Positions 26,571 through 36,024 are shown, numbered from the stretch's first letter. The stretch is 64,000 nucleotides of DNA from Bacteroidales bacterium (GCA_016292015.1 JAEEZY010000017.1:50623-114622), one strand, 5' to 3'. Numbers and translations are program-made. Notes: a model not told the origin generated them from the sequence alone.

Positions 26571-26996
26571 CTAATACACCAAATTCATGTCACGGTCAAC
26601 AAGCACACATTCATTGCCATCCTTGAAATAAGCATATCGTTCGCCTTGCAAACTTGACTGGCCAAAGTTTATTAGCAGACCCATCGGCATCTGTGTTAGG
26701 CGCAAATAATTAAATAACTGCTCACGATGTGCCGGAATCAGTTCACTTACCGACTTGAGTTCAATAATAACATCATCTACAACTAAGTCCATTTGATAGT
26801 GTTTTTCCAACTTGCGGTTCTTGTAGAAACATGGTATCTGCTTTTCACGTTCGCAGTCAATTCCTCGCTCCCGGAGTTCTATAAAAAGTGCTTCGTTGTA
26901 GATAGGTTCCAAAAGTCCGCCGCCAAGTACACGATGCACTTCCATAGCCGCACCGATGACAGAGTAAATTATTTCCTTGTGTCTGACAACATTCAT
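26571..26996 (-). CDS. GxxExxY-type PDDEXK-fold protein
   Basis: 142 residues from ATG 26996. The signature is GGGLLEPIYNEALFIELRERG, with the PDDEXK-like core QMDLVVDDVIIELK (D and ExK visible). GxxExxY proteins are common in Bacteroidota and of unknown role; a nuclease activity is inferred from the fold. The gene sits between two nearly identical direct repeats. A third short copy of the repeat core lies at about 27006-27033. Confidence 0.85.
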   Translation of the reverse strand: MNVVRHKEIIYSVIGAAMEVHRVLGGGLLEPIYNEALFIELRERGIDCEREKQIPCFYKNRKLEKHYQMDLVVDDVIIELKSVSELIPAHREQLFNYLRLTQMPMGLLINFGQSSLQGERYAYFKDGNECVLVDRDMNLVY

Positions 26997-27060
26997 GTGA
27001 CAACTAATTAATGGATAATTCGTAACAATACATGTTTTCTTTGTTTCAATGCAAATGCCC

Positions 27061-27187
27061 ATGCATTACATCCTACAATCATTAGTTATTTTATTGACGA
27101 TTCGTGTTTTTTAACGCAAATTGCCATATAATTGACCATATAATTACTCGTGAATTAATTTATGGATAATTCGTGGAAATTCGTGTT
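27061..27187. repeat. Direct repeat copy B flanking the GxxExxY gene
   Basis: Partner of copy A. It ends about 28 bp from the truncated end of the Bro-N gene. Confidence 0.85.
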
Positions 27188-27215
27188 AAATCAAGAACCA
27201 CAAGATGTAATTACT

Positions 27216-27437
27216 CTAGGCTGCGAGCATTTTCAACTGGTGACAATTTGTCACCGTTTCATTCCCTTCTTCTTTAAGTCTCTGTTTCAGCTTATTCCAG
27301 TACTTTCGTCCGTCTGTGCTGTCGGTCAGCACCTGCACTATATCAACTATTGAGAAATAGTATTTCTCCTCCTCGTCGTCCCATGCGACGCGTACGCGGT
27401 TGTCTTCAAAAAGCGTAATGCCTGTTCTCTGTGTCAT
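27216..27437 (-). pseudogene. Bro-N domain protein truncated after 73 residues
   Basis: The sequence MTQRTGITLFEDNRVRVAW is followed by KYYFSIVDIVQVLTDSTDGR and KYWNKLKQRLKEEG, the start of Bro-N/DNA-damage-inducible-D-like proteins, which usually exceed 200 residues. It stops at MLAA, close to direct repeat B. Probably a remnant cut off when the repeat-bounded cassette was inserted or recombined. Confidence 0.7.
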
Positions 27438-27522
27438 ATTTTACTTGTTTATAATATCATATATTGTTTCGTGACCGTTCACTCGATAGAATAGAAATGT
27501 CATATCTGTGCCATATCATTAT

Positions 27523-28158
27523 TTATTTTGAGAACTCACAAGTCATGACCACGCTGTCGCCGTCCGTCGCCGACTTCGATCGATATTGCACATGCAGCTT
27601 TGTGTCGTACCATTCGTTGCTATATTCCCAATCGACATCACCCATCAGCGTGTCGTCGTGCCACGAACGGTAGCTCCCGTCCGTGAACGAGACGTACATC
27701 GTGTCCAACACATGCCCCCTGGCTCTCACGGTGGCCATGCTCGGCATTGCGGAATCCAATGCCACAAAACTGTCCGTAGCCACCTCCGTCGTGGGATACA
27801 GAACCGTCCTTGCATCATAGTCCTCGCTCGAATTGCCCGAAAACACAAAGCACATCACCGCTATAATAGCAACTCCCGTAAACGCGAACATCACACCGAA
27901 CCCCCACGTCATATAGCCATGATAGAACCTTGCCGCCTTAGCCTCATCGGCAGTAAGGCGGTCATCCTTCTTCAATCGCCCCAGCATCTCTGCCGTCTCA
28001 ACCCAGCCGTTCCCTGCGAACGTCTTGGTCGAAACCCCGTACTTCTCCAGCAACTTGCGCCCATTCGAGGCCACAACCACCCCTCCCACAACAAATAACG
28101 CGACAATCAGCAAGAAAAAATTGAACCCGATTAGAAACAATGTGTTGAGAACATCCAT
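27523..28158 (-). CDS. Two-helix membrane protein of unknown function
   Basis: 211 residues. One hydrophobic segment near the start (FNFFLLIVALFVVGGVVV) and another near 95-115 (GVMFAFTGVAIIAVMCFVF). The C-terminal half is likely periplasmic. No family recognised. It is transcribed divergently from the symporter gene. Confidence 0.6.
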   Translation of the reverse strand: MDVLNTLFLIGFNFFLLIVALFVVGGVVVASNGRKLLEKYGVSTKTFAGNGWVETAEMLGRLKKDDRLTADEAKAARFYHGYMTWGFGVMFAFTGVAIIAVMCFVFSGNSSEDYDARTVLYPTTEVATDSFVALDSAMPSMATVRARGHVLDTMYVSFTDGSYRSWHDDTLMGDVDWEYSNEWYDTKLHVQYRSKSATDGDSVVMTCEFSK

Positions 28159-28272
28159 AACTGCATCTTATACAATACTAACGTGTTGCCGGCTTTTTTT
28201 ATTGCCTGCCGGCTCTCTCTCCATGAACAATAAAACCACCGTTTTCTCGTTTTCCTTCTAAACCATTCGCCC

Positions 28273-29877
28273 ATGTGCAATCTGCTCATCTCCTCGTCGC
28301 TCGACTCTGCCATACAGACGATCTACAGCTGGGTGTGGAGTCCTGTCTTGGTGGGCCTCTGCCTGCTGGCCGCTCTCTATTTCTCGCTGCGCACTCGTTT
28401 TGTCCAGGTGCGACGCTTCCGCGAGATGTGCCGTCTCCTCTTCAACACCGACAAACATCAGAAAACCGGCATCTCCTCCTTCCAGGCCTTCGCCATGGCG
28501 CTGTCCGGACGCGTGGGCACCGGCAACATCGTGGGCGTGGCCACCGCCATCGGCTTCGGCGGCCCGGGCGCCATCGTCTGGATGTGGGTCATCGCATTCT
28601 TCGGCGCCGGTAGCGCCTTCGTCGAAGCCACTCTCGCCCAAATATACAAGGAAAACCACCACGGCCAGTTCCGCGGCGGCCCTGCCTACTATATCGAGAA
28701 AGGGCTCCACAGCCCCTTCTTCGGCTGCCTCTTCGCCGTCATCTCTGCCCTCGCCTGCGGTTGGTTCATGCCTCCTGTCCAGTGCAACGGCATCGCCATG
28801 TCCATGTCGCGCACCTTCGACATCGCTCCTTGGATCGTCGGCCTGGGCGTCGCCGTCCTCATAGCTCTCGTCATCATCGGCGGCGTCAAACGCATTGCCA
28901 ACGTGGCGCAGATCGTAGCTCCCTTCATGGCCATCCTCTATGTCATCCTGGCAATTGTCGTGCTCGCCGTCCACTACGAGGCCGTCCCGGGCGTGTTCAT
29001 CGAGATGCTGCGGGGCGCCGTGGGCGCAAGCCAGGTGGGCGCCGCCATACTCGGAAGCACTATCGCCTGGGGTGTCAAACGCGGCATCTACTCCAACGAG
29101 GCAGGTCAAGGCACCGGCCCCATCGTCGCCGCCGCCGCCAAAGTCAGCCACCCTGTGAAGCAGGGCCTCGTCCAGGCCTTCTCCGTCTATATCGACACTC
29201 TCCTCGTCTGCACCGCCACCGCCATGATGATTCTCGCCTGCCACACCTACAACATCATCGACCACGTCCAGACACTGCCCGACGGCACCACACAGACAAC
29301 CTATCTTGTCGAAAATCCCGACGCCCCGGTCGGCGAACCGGGTGTCTTCTACACCTCTGGCGCTCTCGCCTCCGTCATCGGGGGCAAAGCCGCCGACATC
29401 ATCATCTCCTTAGCCCTCTTCTTCTTCGCCTTCACCACCATAATGGCCTACTACTACTATGCCGAAACCAACCTCGTCTATCTCTTCAGCCGTCTGCGGC
29501 GCTACCGCCTGAACAGGCGCAGCCGCAAGATGACCGACCAAGAAAAGATTGCAGCCGAAAAAGCCTACGAGCAGGCCGACCTGGTCTTCGGCGACGACCG
29601 CAGCGAGAAAACCGTCATCTGGATTCTCCGCATCGTCACCGTCACAGCCGTATTCATCGGCTCCACCACCGGCAGCGGCATCGCCTGGACTCTGGGCGAC
29701 ATCGGCGTCGGAGCCATGGCCTGGATCAACCTCATAGCCATCCTCCTCCTCTCCCCCAAGGCGCTCCGCGCTTTAAAAAACTACGAGTCAGAAAAAAAAC
29801 AAGGTGCCGAACCCGTATTCGACCCGCAAAAACTCAATATTGAACATGCAGAATTCTGGAAAGAACAAAGAGATTGA
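28273..29877 (+). CDS. Sodium:alanine symporter family protein (AGCS)
   Basis: 534 residues with about ten hydrophobic segments. Signatures are ALSGRVGTGNIVGVATAIGF, the conserved GAGSAFVEATLAQIYK and FRGGPAYYIEKGL, and SNEAGQGTGPIVAAAAK. AGCS carriers import alanine or glycine with Na+. The coding strand is unusually rich in C compared with most + strand genes here (e.g. codons GTC, CTC, ATC), which may mean strong expression bias or recent transfer. Confidence 0.93.
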   Translation: MCNLLISSSLDSAIQTIYSWVWSPVLVGLCLLAALYFSLRTRFVQVRRFREMCRLLFNTDKHQKTGISSFQAFAMALSGRVGTGNIVGVATAIGFGGPGAIVWMWVIAFFGAGSAFVEATLAQIYKENHHGQFRGGPAYYIEKGLHSPFFGCLFAVISALACGWFMPPVQCNGIAMSMSRTFDIAPWIVGLGVAVLIALVIIGGVKRIANVAQIVAPFMAILYVILAIVVLAVHYEAVPGVFIEMLRGAVGASQVGAAILGSTIAWGVKRGIYSNEAGQGTGPIVAAAAKVSHPVKQGLVQAFSVYIDTLLVCTATAMMILACHTYNIIDHVQTLPDGTTQTTYLVENPDAPVGEPGVFYTSGALASVIGGKAADIIISLALFFFAFTTIMAYYYYAETNLVYLFSRLRRYRLNRRSRKMTDQEKIAAEKAYEQADLVFGDDRSEKTVIWILRIVTVTAVFIGSTTGSGIAWTLGDIGVGAMAWINLIAILLLSPKALRALKNYESEKKQGAEPVFDPQKLNIEHAEFWKEQRD

Positions 29878-30532
29878 AGAAATCCTGACAAGCCTCGCAG
29901 ACAGACAGTATGCCGACTTCACGGCCAAACTGCTGCCCAACGTGCCGAGAGAACGCATACTCGGAGTGCGCGCCCCTCAACTGAAAGACCTCGCCAAGTC
30001 CATGCTCGACACCGCTGATGTCTATATCGACGACCTGCCTCACCATTGGCTCGACGAAAATCTCCTGCACGCCTATCTGATCAACGGCCTGAAAAGTTAC
30101 GACAAGGCCATCCTCGCAACCCAGCAGTTCCTTCCCTATGTGTCCAACTGGTCTGTCTGCGATGCCCTCTCGCCCAAAGCCTTCGTCGCAAACAAGGCCA
30201 AGCTGCTGCCCCACATCAAGCGGTGGATCGCCTCCAAACACGAATACACCGTGCGGTTCGGCATATCCATGCTCATGCGCCACTTCCTCGACGCTGAGTT
30301 CCGTCCCGAATACCTTAAATGGGTCGCCGACATCGACCGCGACGAATACTATATCAAGATGATGCAGGCCTGGTATTTCGCCACCGCCCTCGCCAAGCAG
30401 TGGGATGCAGCCCTGCAGGCCCTGCAAACCGATGTGACGAACGAATGGGTGCGGCGCAAAGCCATCCAGAAAGCCCTCGAGAGCCGCCGCATCACCACCA
30501 AGCAAAAAGCCCAACTCCGCAAACTACGCTAA
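29846..30532 (+). CDS. DNA alkylation repair protein, AlkD-like
   Basis: 228 residues. The HEAT-repeat alpha-helical fold is suggested by repeated helices and PNVPRERILGVRAPQLKDLA, LPHHWLDENLLHAYLI and PYVSNWSVCDALSPKAF, features of AlkD-type alkyl-base glycosylases. ATG 29846 lies inside the end of the symporter gene (32-bp overlap), and is preferred over a longer in-frame start because the family begins here. The stop is followed by a shared terminator for tmRNA on the other strand. Confidence 0.85.
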   Translation: MQNSGKNKEIEEILTSLADRQYADFTAKLLPNVPRERILGVRAPQLKDLAKSMLDTADVYIDDLPHHWLDENLLHAYLINGLKSYDKAILATQQFLPYVSNWSVCDALSPKAFVANKAKLLPHIKRWIASKHEYTVRFGISMLMRHFLDAEFRPEYLKWVADIDRDEYYIKMMQAWYFATALAKQWDAALQALQTDVTNEWVRRKAIQKALESRRITTKQKAQLRKLR

Positions 30533-30581
30533 AAAAACGCCCGAAGGAAAGGCAATCCAAAGTAGTGCAACAAAACCAGAA

Positions 30582-30609
30582 GCCTCGCAAATCAGGTGAT
30601 TTGCGAGGC
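30582..30609. terminator. Bidirectional hairpin terminator between alkD and tmRNA
   Basis: GCCTCGCAAATCA (30582-30594) pairs with TGATTTGCGAGGC (30597-30609). T-rich sequence follows on both sides (TTCTTTCC on +; TTCTGGTTTTG on minus). Confidence 0.75.
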
Positions 30610-30620
30610 TTCTTTCCTCG

Positions 30621-31010
30621 TGGAGCTGGAGGGGGTCGAACCCTCGTCCAAACAGTTGACAGAAAAGCTTTCTACATGCTTATCCGGTGATTGGTTTTCG
30701 AGCGGGTGATGGACATCGGCACCCAACGCCAGCCTTAGTTTCTAAGTTTTCACCGTCGGAGCGAAGCAATCCTTCGGCTATCCCTCTCTTCTGAGCACCT
30801 CCTTATCGGACGCCAGAGGGCACGGCCTCCGGGAGATGTCTTGTCGCCACAACTGTTGCGGCGATTAAGCTAACCTACTGTGCTTCGGTTAAGCAGCAAG
30901 AGCGTAGTTATTTTCGCCAATTATTGTTATGCATCGGTTTTCAAGGCTGCTGATGCGTGAGCCTGCATGCTTACTGTCCCCTCACGCTGCTGTCAAAACC
31001 GGTCAGCCCC
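30621..31010 (-). ncRNA. ssrA: Transfer-messenger RNA
   Basis: On the minus strand the RNA begins GGGGCTGACCGG and ends TTCGACCCCCTCCAGCTCCA, with the tRNA-like T-arm and encoded CCA. The reading frame of the tag (30889-30918) is GENNYALAA followed by TAA. It rescues stalled ribosomes. About 390 nt, normal length. The 3' end faces the shared terminator. Confidence 0.96.
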
Positions 31011-31082
31011 AGGGTTGATTAACTTTGAATTGCTAATTTCGAATTTTGAATTACAGAATATTGTTATCGTTGGTACATAAAA

Positions 31083-31103
31083 AAAGCTCTCGCGTGAGAG
31101 CTT
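31083..31103 (-). terminator. tRNA-Asp terminator
   Basis: AAAGCTCTC and its complement flank a three-base loop; on the minus strand a T-run follows. It lies just past the tRNA 3' end. Confidence 0.7.
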
Positions 31104-31112
31104 TGTGTTTGG

Positions 31113-31187
31113 CGGTCCGGACGAGACTCGAACTCGCGACCCCATGCGTGACAGGCATGTATTCTAACCAAACTGAACTACCGAACC
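31113..31187 (-). tRNA. tRNA-Asp (GTC)
   Basis: 75 nt plus an encoded CCA (31110-31112). The acceptor stem pairs GGTTCGG with CCGGACC, the anticodon loop reads CTGTCAC (anticodon GTC), and the T-loop is GTTCGAGTC. A clean cloverleaf. Confidence 0.95.
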
Positions 31188-31237
31188 GTTTCGCTTGACG
31201 TTGTAAAAGAACTCTCTTTTCTTGTCATTTGCGGTTG

Positions 31238-31268
31238 CAAAAGTACAAAGTTTTTCAATACTGACAAA
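31238..31268 (-). promoter_or_regulatory. tRNA-Asp promoter
   Basis: On the minus strand TTTG (31265-31268), exactly 19 bp, then TACTTTTG (31238-31245). Close to perfect for the Bacteroidota consensus. Confidence 0.8.
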
Positions 31269-31573
31269 AAAAATGTGAATTAATTTTGAAAACCTTGATA
31301 TATAAGCATGATTTTTAAGCGTGTAGCAAGTAACCCGTAGCCGTTGGGGGGTGGCTGGCAACCGGTGGCATGGCATTGGTTTGCTTCTACTTTTGTCTTA
31401 CTTGTTATTAGGTTTGCTCCTATCTGTCATTAGGTTTTTATTAGGATGACAAGGTCTTTTTATCAGGGCGGCGATAGCTCACCAATAGGTCACTACAGGA
31501 TTTAATGAGGATTTTCTTAAGGCAGCGTAAGGCATCCGCAAAACAATGCGTATGCCGTTTTATGTTTTTTGAG
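31269..31573. other. Gap without a gene
   Basis: About 300 bp between tRNA-Asp and the EEP gene. ATTAGGTTT is repeated (around 31407 and 31431). I see no gene here. Confidence 0.5.
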
Positions 31574-31581
31574 TACCTTTG
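31574..31581 (+). promoter_or_regulatory. -7 element very close to a start codon
   Basis: TACCTTTG ends 6 bp before the ATG of the EEP gene, so the transcript may begin at or near the start codon. Confidence 0.55.
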
Positions 31582-31587
31582 CAAACC

Positions 31588-32676
31588 ATGCGGAAAGCTG
31601 TAAGGATATTATTTATTATCATAAACGCACTGTTAGTCATAGCGTTGCTAATGTCGAGTGTGGCAGGATGGATAGCACCGTCGAAGTGTGTTTGGTTTTC
31701 GTTGATGAGCTATGGATTCTTCCCATTGGTGTGTGTGAACGCTCTGTGTGCGCTTCTGTGGCTTTTCTTCAAACGGTGGGAGTTCCTGATTTCGCTGGCA
31801 GCGATAGTGATACGGTGCGGGATGATACCGCTTTTTATACAGATAGGCGGCACGGCGGAGCCTCCGGCGTCGGAGACACGGTCGAAGGCGGAGGAGCTGA
31901 AGGTGATGACATACAACGTACATGGATTCCACGGAAAGACTGAGGAATATGGAGAAGAGGCGGAGAATGCGGCTCGGTTTGTGGAGGCGGTGCGGCAGAC
32001 GGAGCCTGACGTGATATGCGCACAGGAAGTACTGGACGGAAAAAAATACTCGGTGTCGGACAGTCTGAAAGCGCTGGGCTACAAATATCAGTACAGTGCC
32101 AGAACTGACGGTAGAGGACGGCCATACGGGGCTTCGATATTCTCGCGCTGCAAAATAGAATATGTGCATACAATCGACAAGAGCGGGCGCAAGATATATG
32201 CAGACATCGTGAAAGACGAGCTGAAGGTGAGGGTGGTATGTGTGCACATGAGCTCGTACTCGCTTGGGTCGGAGGAGAAAGAGGTGCTGCACGACATACG
32301 GCACAACGACATAGACACAGCCAAGACACGCAAGCTGTTCTCGAAGGTGAAACACAATGTGCTGAACCACGAGAAGGAGTGGAAAGACGATCTGTCGGAG
32401 GTGGTGGCGGAGGCACCTGGGGCACTGGTGGTCGCGGGTGACTTCAACGACACACCAGCGTCACACCTATACTACAAGATAAGCAAGAAACTGAAGGACT
32501 CCTATGTGGATGAGGGTAGCGGATTCGGGATTACCTATAACGGAGCGTTCCCCAAATACCGCATCGACTATATCTTCTACTCGAAGGAACTTGAAACTCT
32601 GGCGTACAAGAGGATGGTGAGCGACTTCTCGGACCATAACGGCGTGGTGGCGGTGTTGATGAGGAGCGAGAAGTAA
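31588..32676 (+). CDS. Endonuclease/exonuclease/phosphatase-family membrane protein
   Basis: 362 residues from ATG 31588. Three hydrophobic segments occupy residues 1-95. The EEP domain follows with VMTYNVHGFH, EPDVICAQEV, VVAGDFNDTPAS, YRIDYIFYS and SDFSDHNGVV, the complete set of catalytic blocks. These domains cleave phosphodiesters or phospholipid headgroups. The membrane helices suggest a periplasm-facing or lipid substrate. Confidence 0.87.
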   Translation: MRKAVRILFIIINALLVIALLMSSVAGWIAPSKCVWFSLMSYGFFPLVCVNALCALLWLFFKRWEFLISLAAIVIRCGMIPLFIQIGGTAEPPASETRSKAEELKVMTYNVHGFHGKTEEYGEEAENAARFVEAVRQTEPDVICAQEVLDGKKYSVSDSLKALGYKYQYSARTDGRGRPYGASIFSRCKIEYVHTIDKSGRKIYADIVKDELKVRVVCVHMSSYSLGSEEKEVLHDIRHNDIDTAKTRKLFSKVKHNVLNHEKEWKDDLSEVVAEAPGALVVAGDFNDTPASHLYYKISKKLKDSYVDEGSGFGITYNGAFPKYRIDYIFYSKELETLAYKRMVSDFSDHNGVVAVLMRSEK

Positions 32677-32738
32677 ATTTTTAATTTCGAAAATGTGAGG
32701 GAGGGTGAATTGTGAATTGAATAATAATTTATTGAATT

Positions 32739-33410
32739 ATGACTACCAAGGAGCGATATTCGCGTGTGATTGAGTACTTCAAGTCGGCGATGCCCGATGC
32801 AGGGCCAGAACTGAAGTATAGCAACGCGTATGAGCTGCTGGTGGCGGTGATACTGTCTGCACAATGTACGGACAAGCGGGTGAACATGGTGACACCGGCA
32901 CTTTTCAAGAAATATCCGACAGCGACAAAGCTGGCGGAGGCAAGCGAGAGAGAGGTGTATGAACTGATACGGTCGGTGTCGTATCCGAACAGCAAGAGCC
33001 GTCACCTGGTGGGTATGGCACAGGCACTGTGCCGGGACTTCGGCGGCGAGGTGCCGTCGGAGAGGGAAGAGCTGGAGCAGTTGCCAGGCGTAGGGCGCAA
33101 GACGGCGAACGTGATAGGGTCGGTGATGTTCGGAAAGCCTTATATAGCCGTGGACACTCATGTGTTCAGGGTGGCGAACAGGATAGGACTGACGAACAAC
33201 AGCAAGACTCCGCTGGAGACGGAGAAGACGCTGGAGCAGCACATACCGAAAAGACTGGCAAACCTGGCACACCACTGGCTGATACTGCACGGGAGATACG
33301 TGTGCACAGCGAGAAATCCGAAATGCGAGGAGTGCGGACTGCAGGAGATGTGTAGGAGTTTCGTGAATTGCGAATTGACAAATGGGAGGAAAAGCGTGGA
33401 TGGTAGATGA
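32739..33410 (+). CDS. nth: Endonuclease III
   Basis: 223 residues. The helix-hairpin-helix motif LEQLPGVGRKTANVI holds the catalytic Lys121, and Asp139 is in AVDTHVFRV. The [4Fe-4S] cluster cysteines follow as C-x6-C-x2-C-x5-C (CTARNPKCEECGLQEMC). It removes oxidised pyrimidines and nicks abasic sites in base-excision repair. Confidence 0.96.
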   Translation: MTTKERYSRVIEYFKSAMPDAGPELKYSNAYELLVAVILSAQCTDKRVNMVTPALFKKYPTATKLAEASEREVYELIRSVSYPNSKSRHLVGMAQALCRDFGGEVPSEREELEQLPGVGRKTANVIGSVMFGKPYIAVDTHVFRVANRIGLTNNSKTPLETEKTLEQHIPKRLANLAHHWLILHGRYVCTARNPKCEECGLQEMCRSFVNCELTNGRKSVDGR

Positions 33411-33457
33411 TTGCTTAGGCCGATGAACTTATTTAATACTGAAACGTTAAGACAGAA

Positions 33458-35518
33458 ATGCTTTTTTTTGCTAATCCTTTGATGCTGATAGCACTTGTCG
33501 GGGTGCTGATACCTATTATAATACACCTGGTTAAGCTGAGACGCTACCGCAAGGTGTATTTCAGCAACACGGAGATGCTTTCGGAGCTGCAGTCGGAGCA
33601 ACGTAACAGCTCACGGCTGAGGGAGTGGCTGGTGCTGGCGGCGAGGGTACTGGCGATAGCAATGGTGGTGCTGGCGTTCGCACAGCCGAAGGTGAAGAAG
33701 CAATCAGATCAGGCGATGATGGGCGGGACAAGTGTATCGGTGTATATAGACAACTCGTACAGCATGGGAGCCGAGGGGTCGGAGGGTATTGTGTTGGAAC
33801 AGGCCAAACGGAAGGCGAGAGAGATAGCCGCTGCCTATCCGGCGGACACTCGGTTCCAGCTGGTGACCAACGACAACGGCGGACAGCGGCGGCGGACAAT
33901 GACACGAGAGGAGTTCATAGCGACGGTGGACGAGGTGCAACTGACGGCGCAGAGCATGTCGATAGCAGACGCCATGGAGAAGCAAGGCGGATTTGTGACG
34001 GGGTCGTCGAACGTGCATGCTTATGTCGTGTCGGATTTTCAGAAGTGGGCGGTGGAGAGAGACCAGTGGCCAGAGGCCAACGGACAGCGGCGGTACTACA
34101 TGGTGCCCATAGAGGGCGCGGAGCAGGGGAACATCTATATAGATACGGTGTGGCTGGATGCACCACTGGCGAGCGTGGGAAGCGAGGTGAGACTCTCGGC
34201 CACTGTGCGGAACACAGGAGGGAAAAGGGTGGAATCGCTGCCAGTGAAACTATATGTGAACGGAGAACAGAAGGGGCTGGCGAGCGTTGATGTGGATGGG
34301 AGGTCGCAGACGACGGCAACGCTAAGCTTCACAGTGAGAGAGCTGGGGGTGATGAACGGATATGTGGAGTTGACTGACTATCCCGTGACCTTCGACGACA
34401 GGCTTTACTTCTCGGTGAACGTGAGAGAGCAACAGCGAGTGCTGGCGCTGCACGGCGGGTTGGCAAACACCTACATCAGACGACTATTTGACGGCGACTC
34501 AATTATAGATTACACAGAATCGACGCTAGCCACCGCAGACCTGAGCGAGACGGACGAGGTGGAGCTTATAACGCTCACGTCGGTAAAGACGCTGACATCG
34601 GGAGTGGCGCAGACACTGGGAAAATATGTGGAAGAAGGTGGGACACTTATGGTAGCACCGCCAGCAGACTGCGACATAGAGGCGTACAACACGCTGCTGT
34701 CGATGCTGGGGGCACCGCAGCTGGAAGGGTATGACACGAACGCGGCGGCGTGCACGAAGCTGAACGCAGAAGCGCCGCTTTACCATCAGGTGTTCAGGCG
34801 GGTCGATGAGAACGTGGAGCTGCCGACAGTGACTGGCTACTTCAGGCTGAAAAGCGGAGCAGGCGCAGCATACGAAGAGATACTGACGCTGGCGAACGGA
34901 GCGGTATATCTGGCGGCGGTGCCGTGCGGCGAAGGGATGGCCTACCTGTTCACCTCACCGCTGGAGACGGCATACGGAGATTTCGTGCAACAGGCCCTGT
35001 TTGTGCCGACGGTATATAACATGGCGCTTTACAGCCGTCCGACACCGATGCTTTACTACACGCTGGGCGGAGGGACGATGGTGGAGGTGAGGTCGTCAGC
35101 GACGGAAGGGCAAGCCAGCCTTACAAAAGAGGGAGAGAGCGGCACGACGGTGGCAGACATAAGGCATACGGGAAAACACTCGTACTTGATGGCAGAGGGG
35201 ATGCAACTGGAGGCCGGGAACTACCGACTGAGCAACGGGAAGGCGGAACAAGGGCTTTCGTTCAACCACAGCCGACAGGAGTCGCAGATGGAGTTCTGCA
35301 GCGAGAAAGAGATTGCAGCCGCCATAAAGGAGAGAGGGTCAGAAGACATAGAAATGTTCGAAAACAGCGCAAAGCCAATGGACGAACTGATAAGGCAGCG
35401 GACCGGAGGTCGGTCTCTGACGGTGTGGTTCCTGCTGGGAGCGCTGACGCTGCTGCTGGCAGAGACGATACTACTACGCCTACCGATGAAAAGACGTCAG
35501 GCGATGACGCGGAAGTAG
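33458..35518 (+). CDS. BatA-type membrane protein with von Willebrand-like region
   Basis: 686 residues. The N-terminus is the BatA/aerotolerance-regulator domain (MLFFANPLMLIALVGVLIPI, then IIHLVKLRRYRKVYFSNTEM) with two hydrophobic helices. A VWA-like segment follows (SVSVYIDNSYSMGAEG, metal site DxSxS in altered form DNSYS). A glutamine amidotransferase-like or Ig-like periplasmic part is between about 250 and 560, and a final helix sits near 665. The Bat operon partners are not beside it. Function unknown. Confidence 0.82.
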   Translation: MLFFANPLMLIALVGVLIPIIIHLVKLRRYRKVYFSNTEMLSELQSEQRNSSRLREWLVLAARVLAIAMVVLAFAQPKVKKQSDQAMMGGTSVSVYIDNSYSMGAEGSEGIVLEQAKRKAREIAAAYPADTRFQLVTNDNGGQRRRTMTREEFIATVDEVQLTAQSMSIADAMEKQGGFVTGSSNVHAYVVSDFQKWAVERDQWPEANGQRRYYMVPIEGAEQGNIYIDTVWLDAPLASVGSEVRLSATVRNTGGKRVESLPVKLYVNGEQKGLASVDVDGRSQTTATLSFTVRELGVMNGYVELTDYPVTFDDRLYFSVNVREQQRVLALHGGLANTYIRRLFDGDSIIDYTESTLATADLSETDEVELITLTSVKTLTSGVAQTLGKYVEEGGTLMVAPPADCDIEAYNTLLSMLGAPQLEGYDTNAAACTKLNAEAPLYHQVFRRVDENVELPTVTGYFRLKSGAGAAYEEILTLANGAVYLAAVPCGEGMAYLFTSPLETAYGDFVQQALFVPTVYNMALYSRPTPMLYYTLGGGTMVEVRSSATEGQASLTKEGESGTTVADIRHTGKHSYLMAEGMQLEAGNYRLSNGKAEQGLSFNHSRQESQMEFCSEKEIAAAIKERGSEDIEMFENSAKPMDELIRQRTGGRSLTVWFLLGALTLLLAETILLRLPMKRRQAMTRK

Positions 35519-36024
35519 TCGGGTTTACGATCCTTTGGAGATTTAGGTTCGCCGTCGGCATAGCCGAGGGAGAGAGCGCCGATGCCTATAAGGCCGTCGG
35601 GGAGACCGAAAGAGCGCATGAGCTCACGACCCTCGTCGGTGGCAAACATCTCGCGCTCACGGTTAATCCAGCAAGAGGCGAGACCGAGAGAGTGGGCGGC
35701 GTTCATCATGTTGCCGAGGACGAGGGCGCCGTCGTAGAGGCTGTTGGGCCATACGGAAGGGTCGGAAGCAAAGACGAGGACGATGGTGGGTGCGCCGTAG
35801 TAGGGGTTGTCCGAGGTGCCCATGACGGCGGCATTCATGGCGACGAGACGCTGGATGATGTCGGGTTTTTGGACAGCGACAATCCAAGGGTCTTGGCGGC
35901 CGTGGGCGGTGGCAGCGAAGGTGCCAGCACGAAGAACGGCCTGCAGGTCGTCGGGGTTGACCTGACGGTTGCTGTAGCTGCGGACACTGCGACGGGAGCA
36001 GAGACAATCGATGACTGGGTTCAT
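35497..36024 (-). CDS. Nitroreductase-family protein
   Basis: 175 residues, with CSRRSVRSYSNRQVNPDDLQ and LASCWINREREMF typical of the FMN-binding nitroreductase fold. The 3' end overlaps the convergent BatA gene by 22 bp. Substrates are probably quinones or nitro compounds with NAD(P)H as donor; unknown in detail. A TATCTTTG promoter box lies about 108 bp upstream. Confidence 0.85.
   Translation of the reverse strand: MNPVIDCLCSRRSVRSYSNRQVNPDDLQAVLRAGTFAATAHGRQDPWIVAVQKPDIIQRLVAMNAAVMGTSDNPYYGAPTIVLVFASDPSVWPNSLYDGALVLGNMMNAAHSLGLASCWINREREMFATDEGRELMRSFGLPDGLIGIGALSLGYADGEPKSPKDRKPDYFRVIA

Noticed and set aside
26451..27187. Insertion sequence between the direct repeats
   Set aside because: No transposase gene and no terminal inverted repeats; only the GxxExxY gene is inside.
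28258..29265. Minus-strand frame opposite the symporter, rich in D, E, G and H
   Set aside because: Caused by the C-rich composition of the symporter gene; low-complexity sequence and no family.
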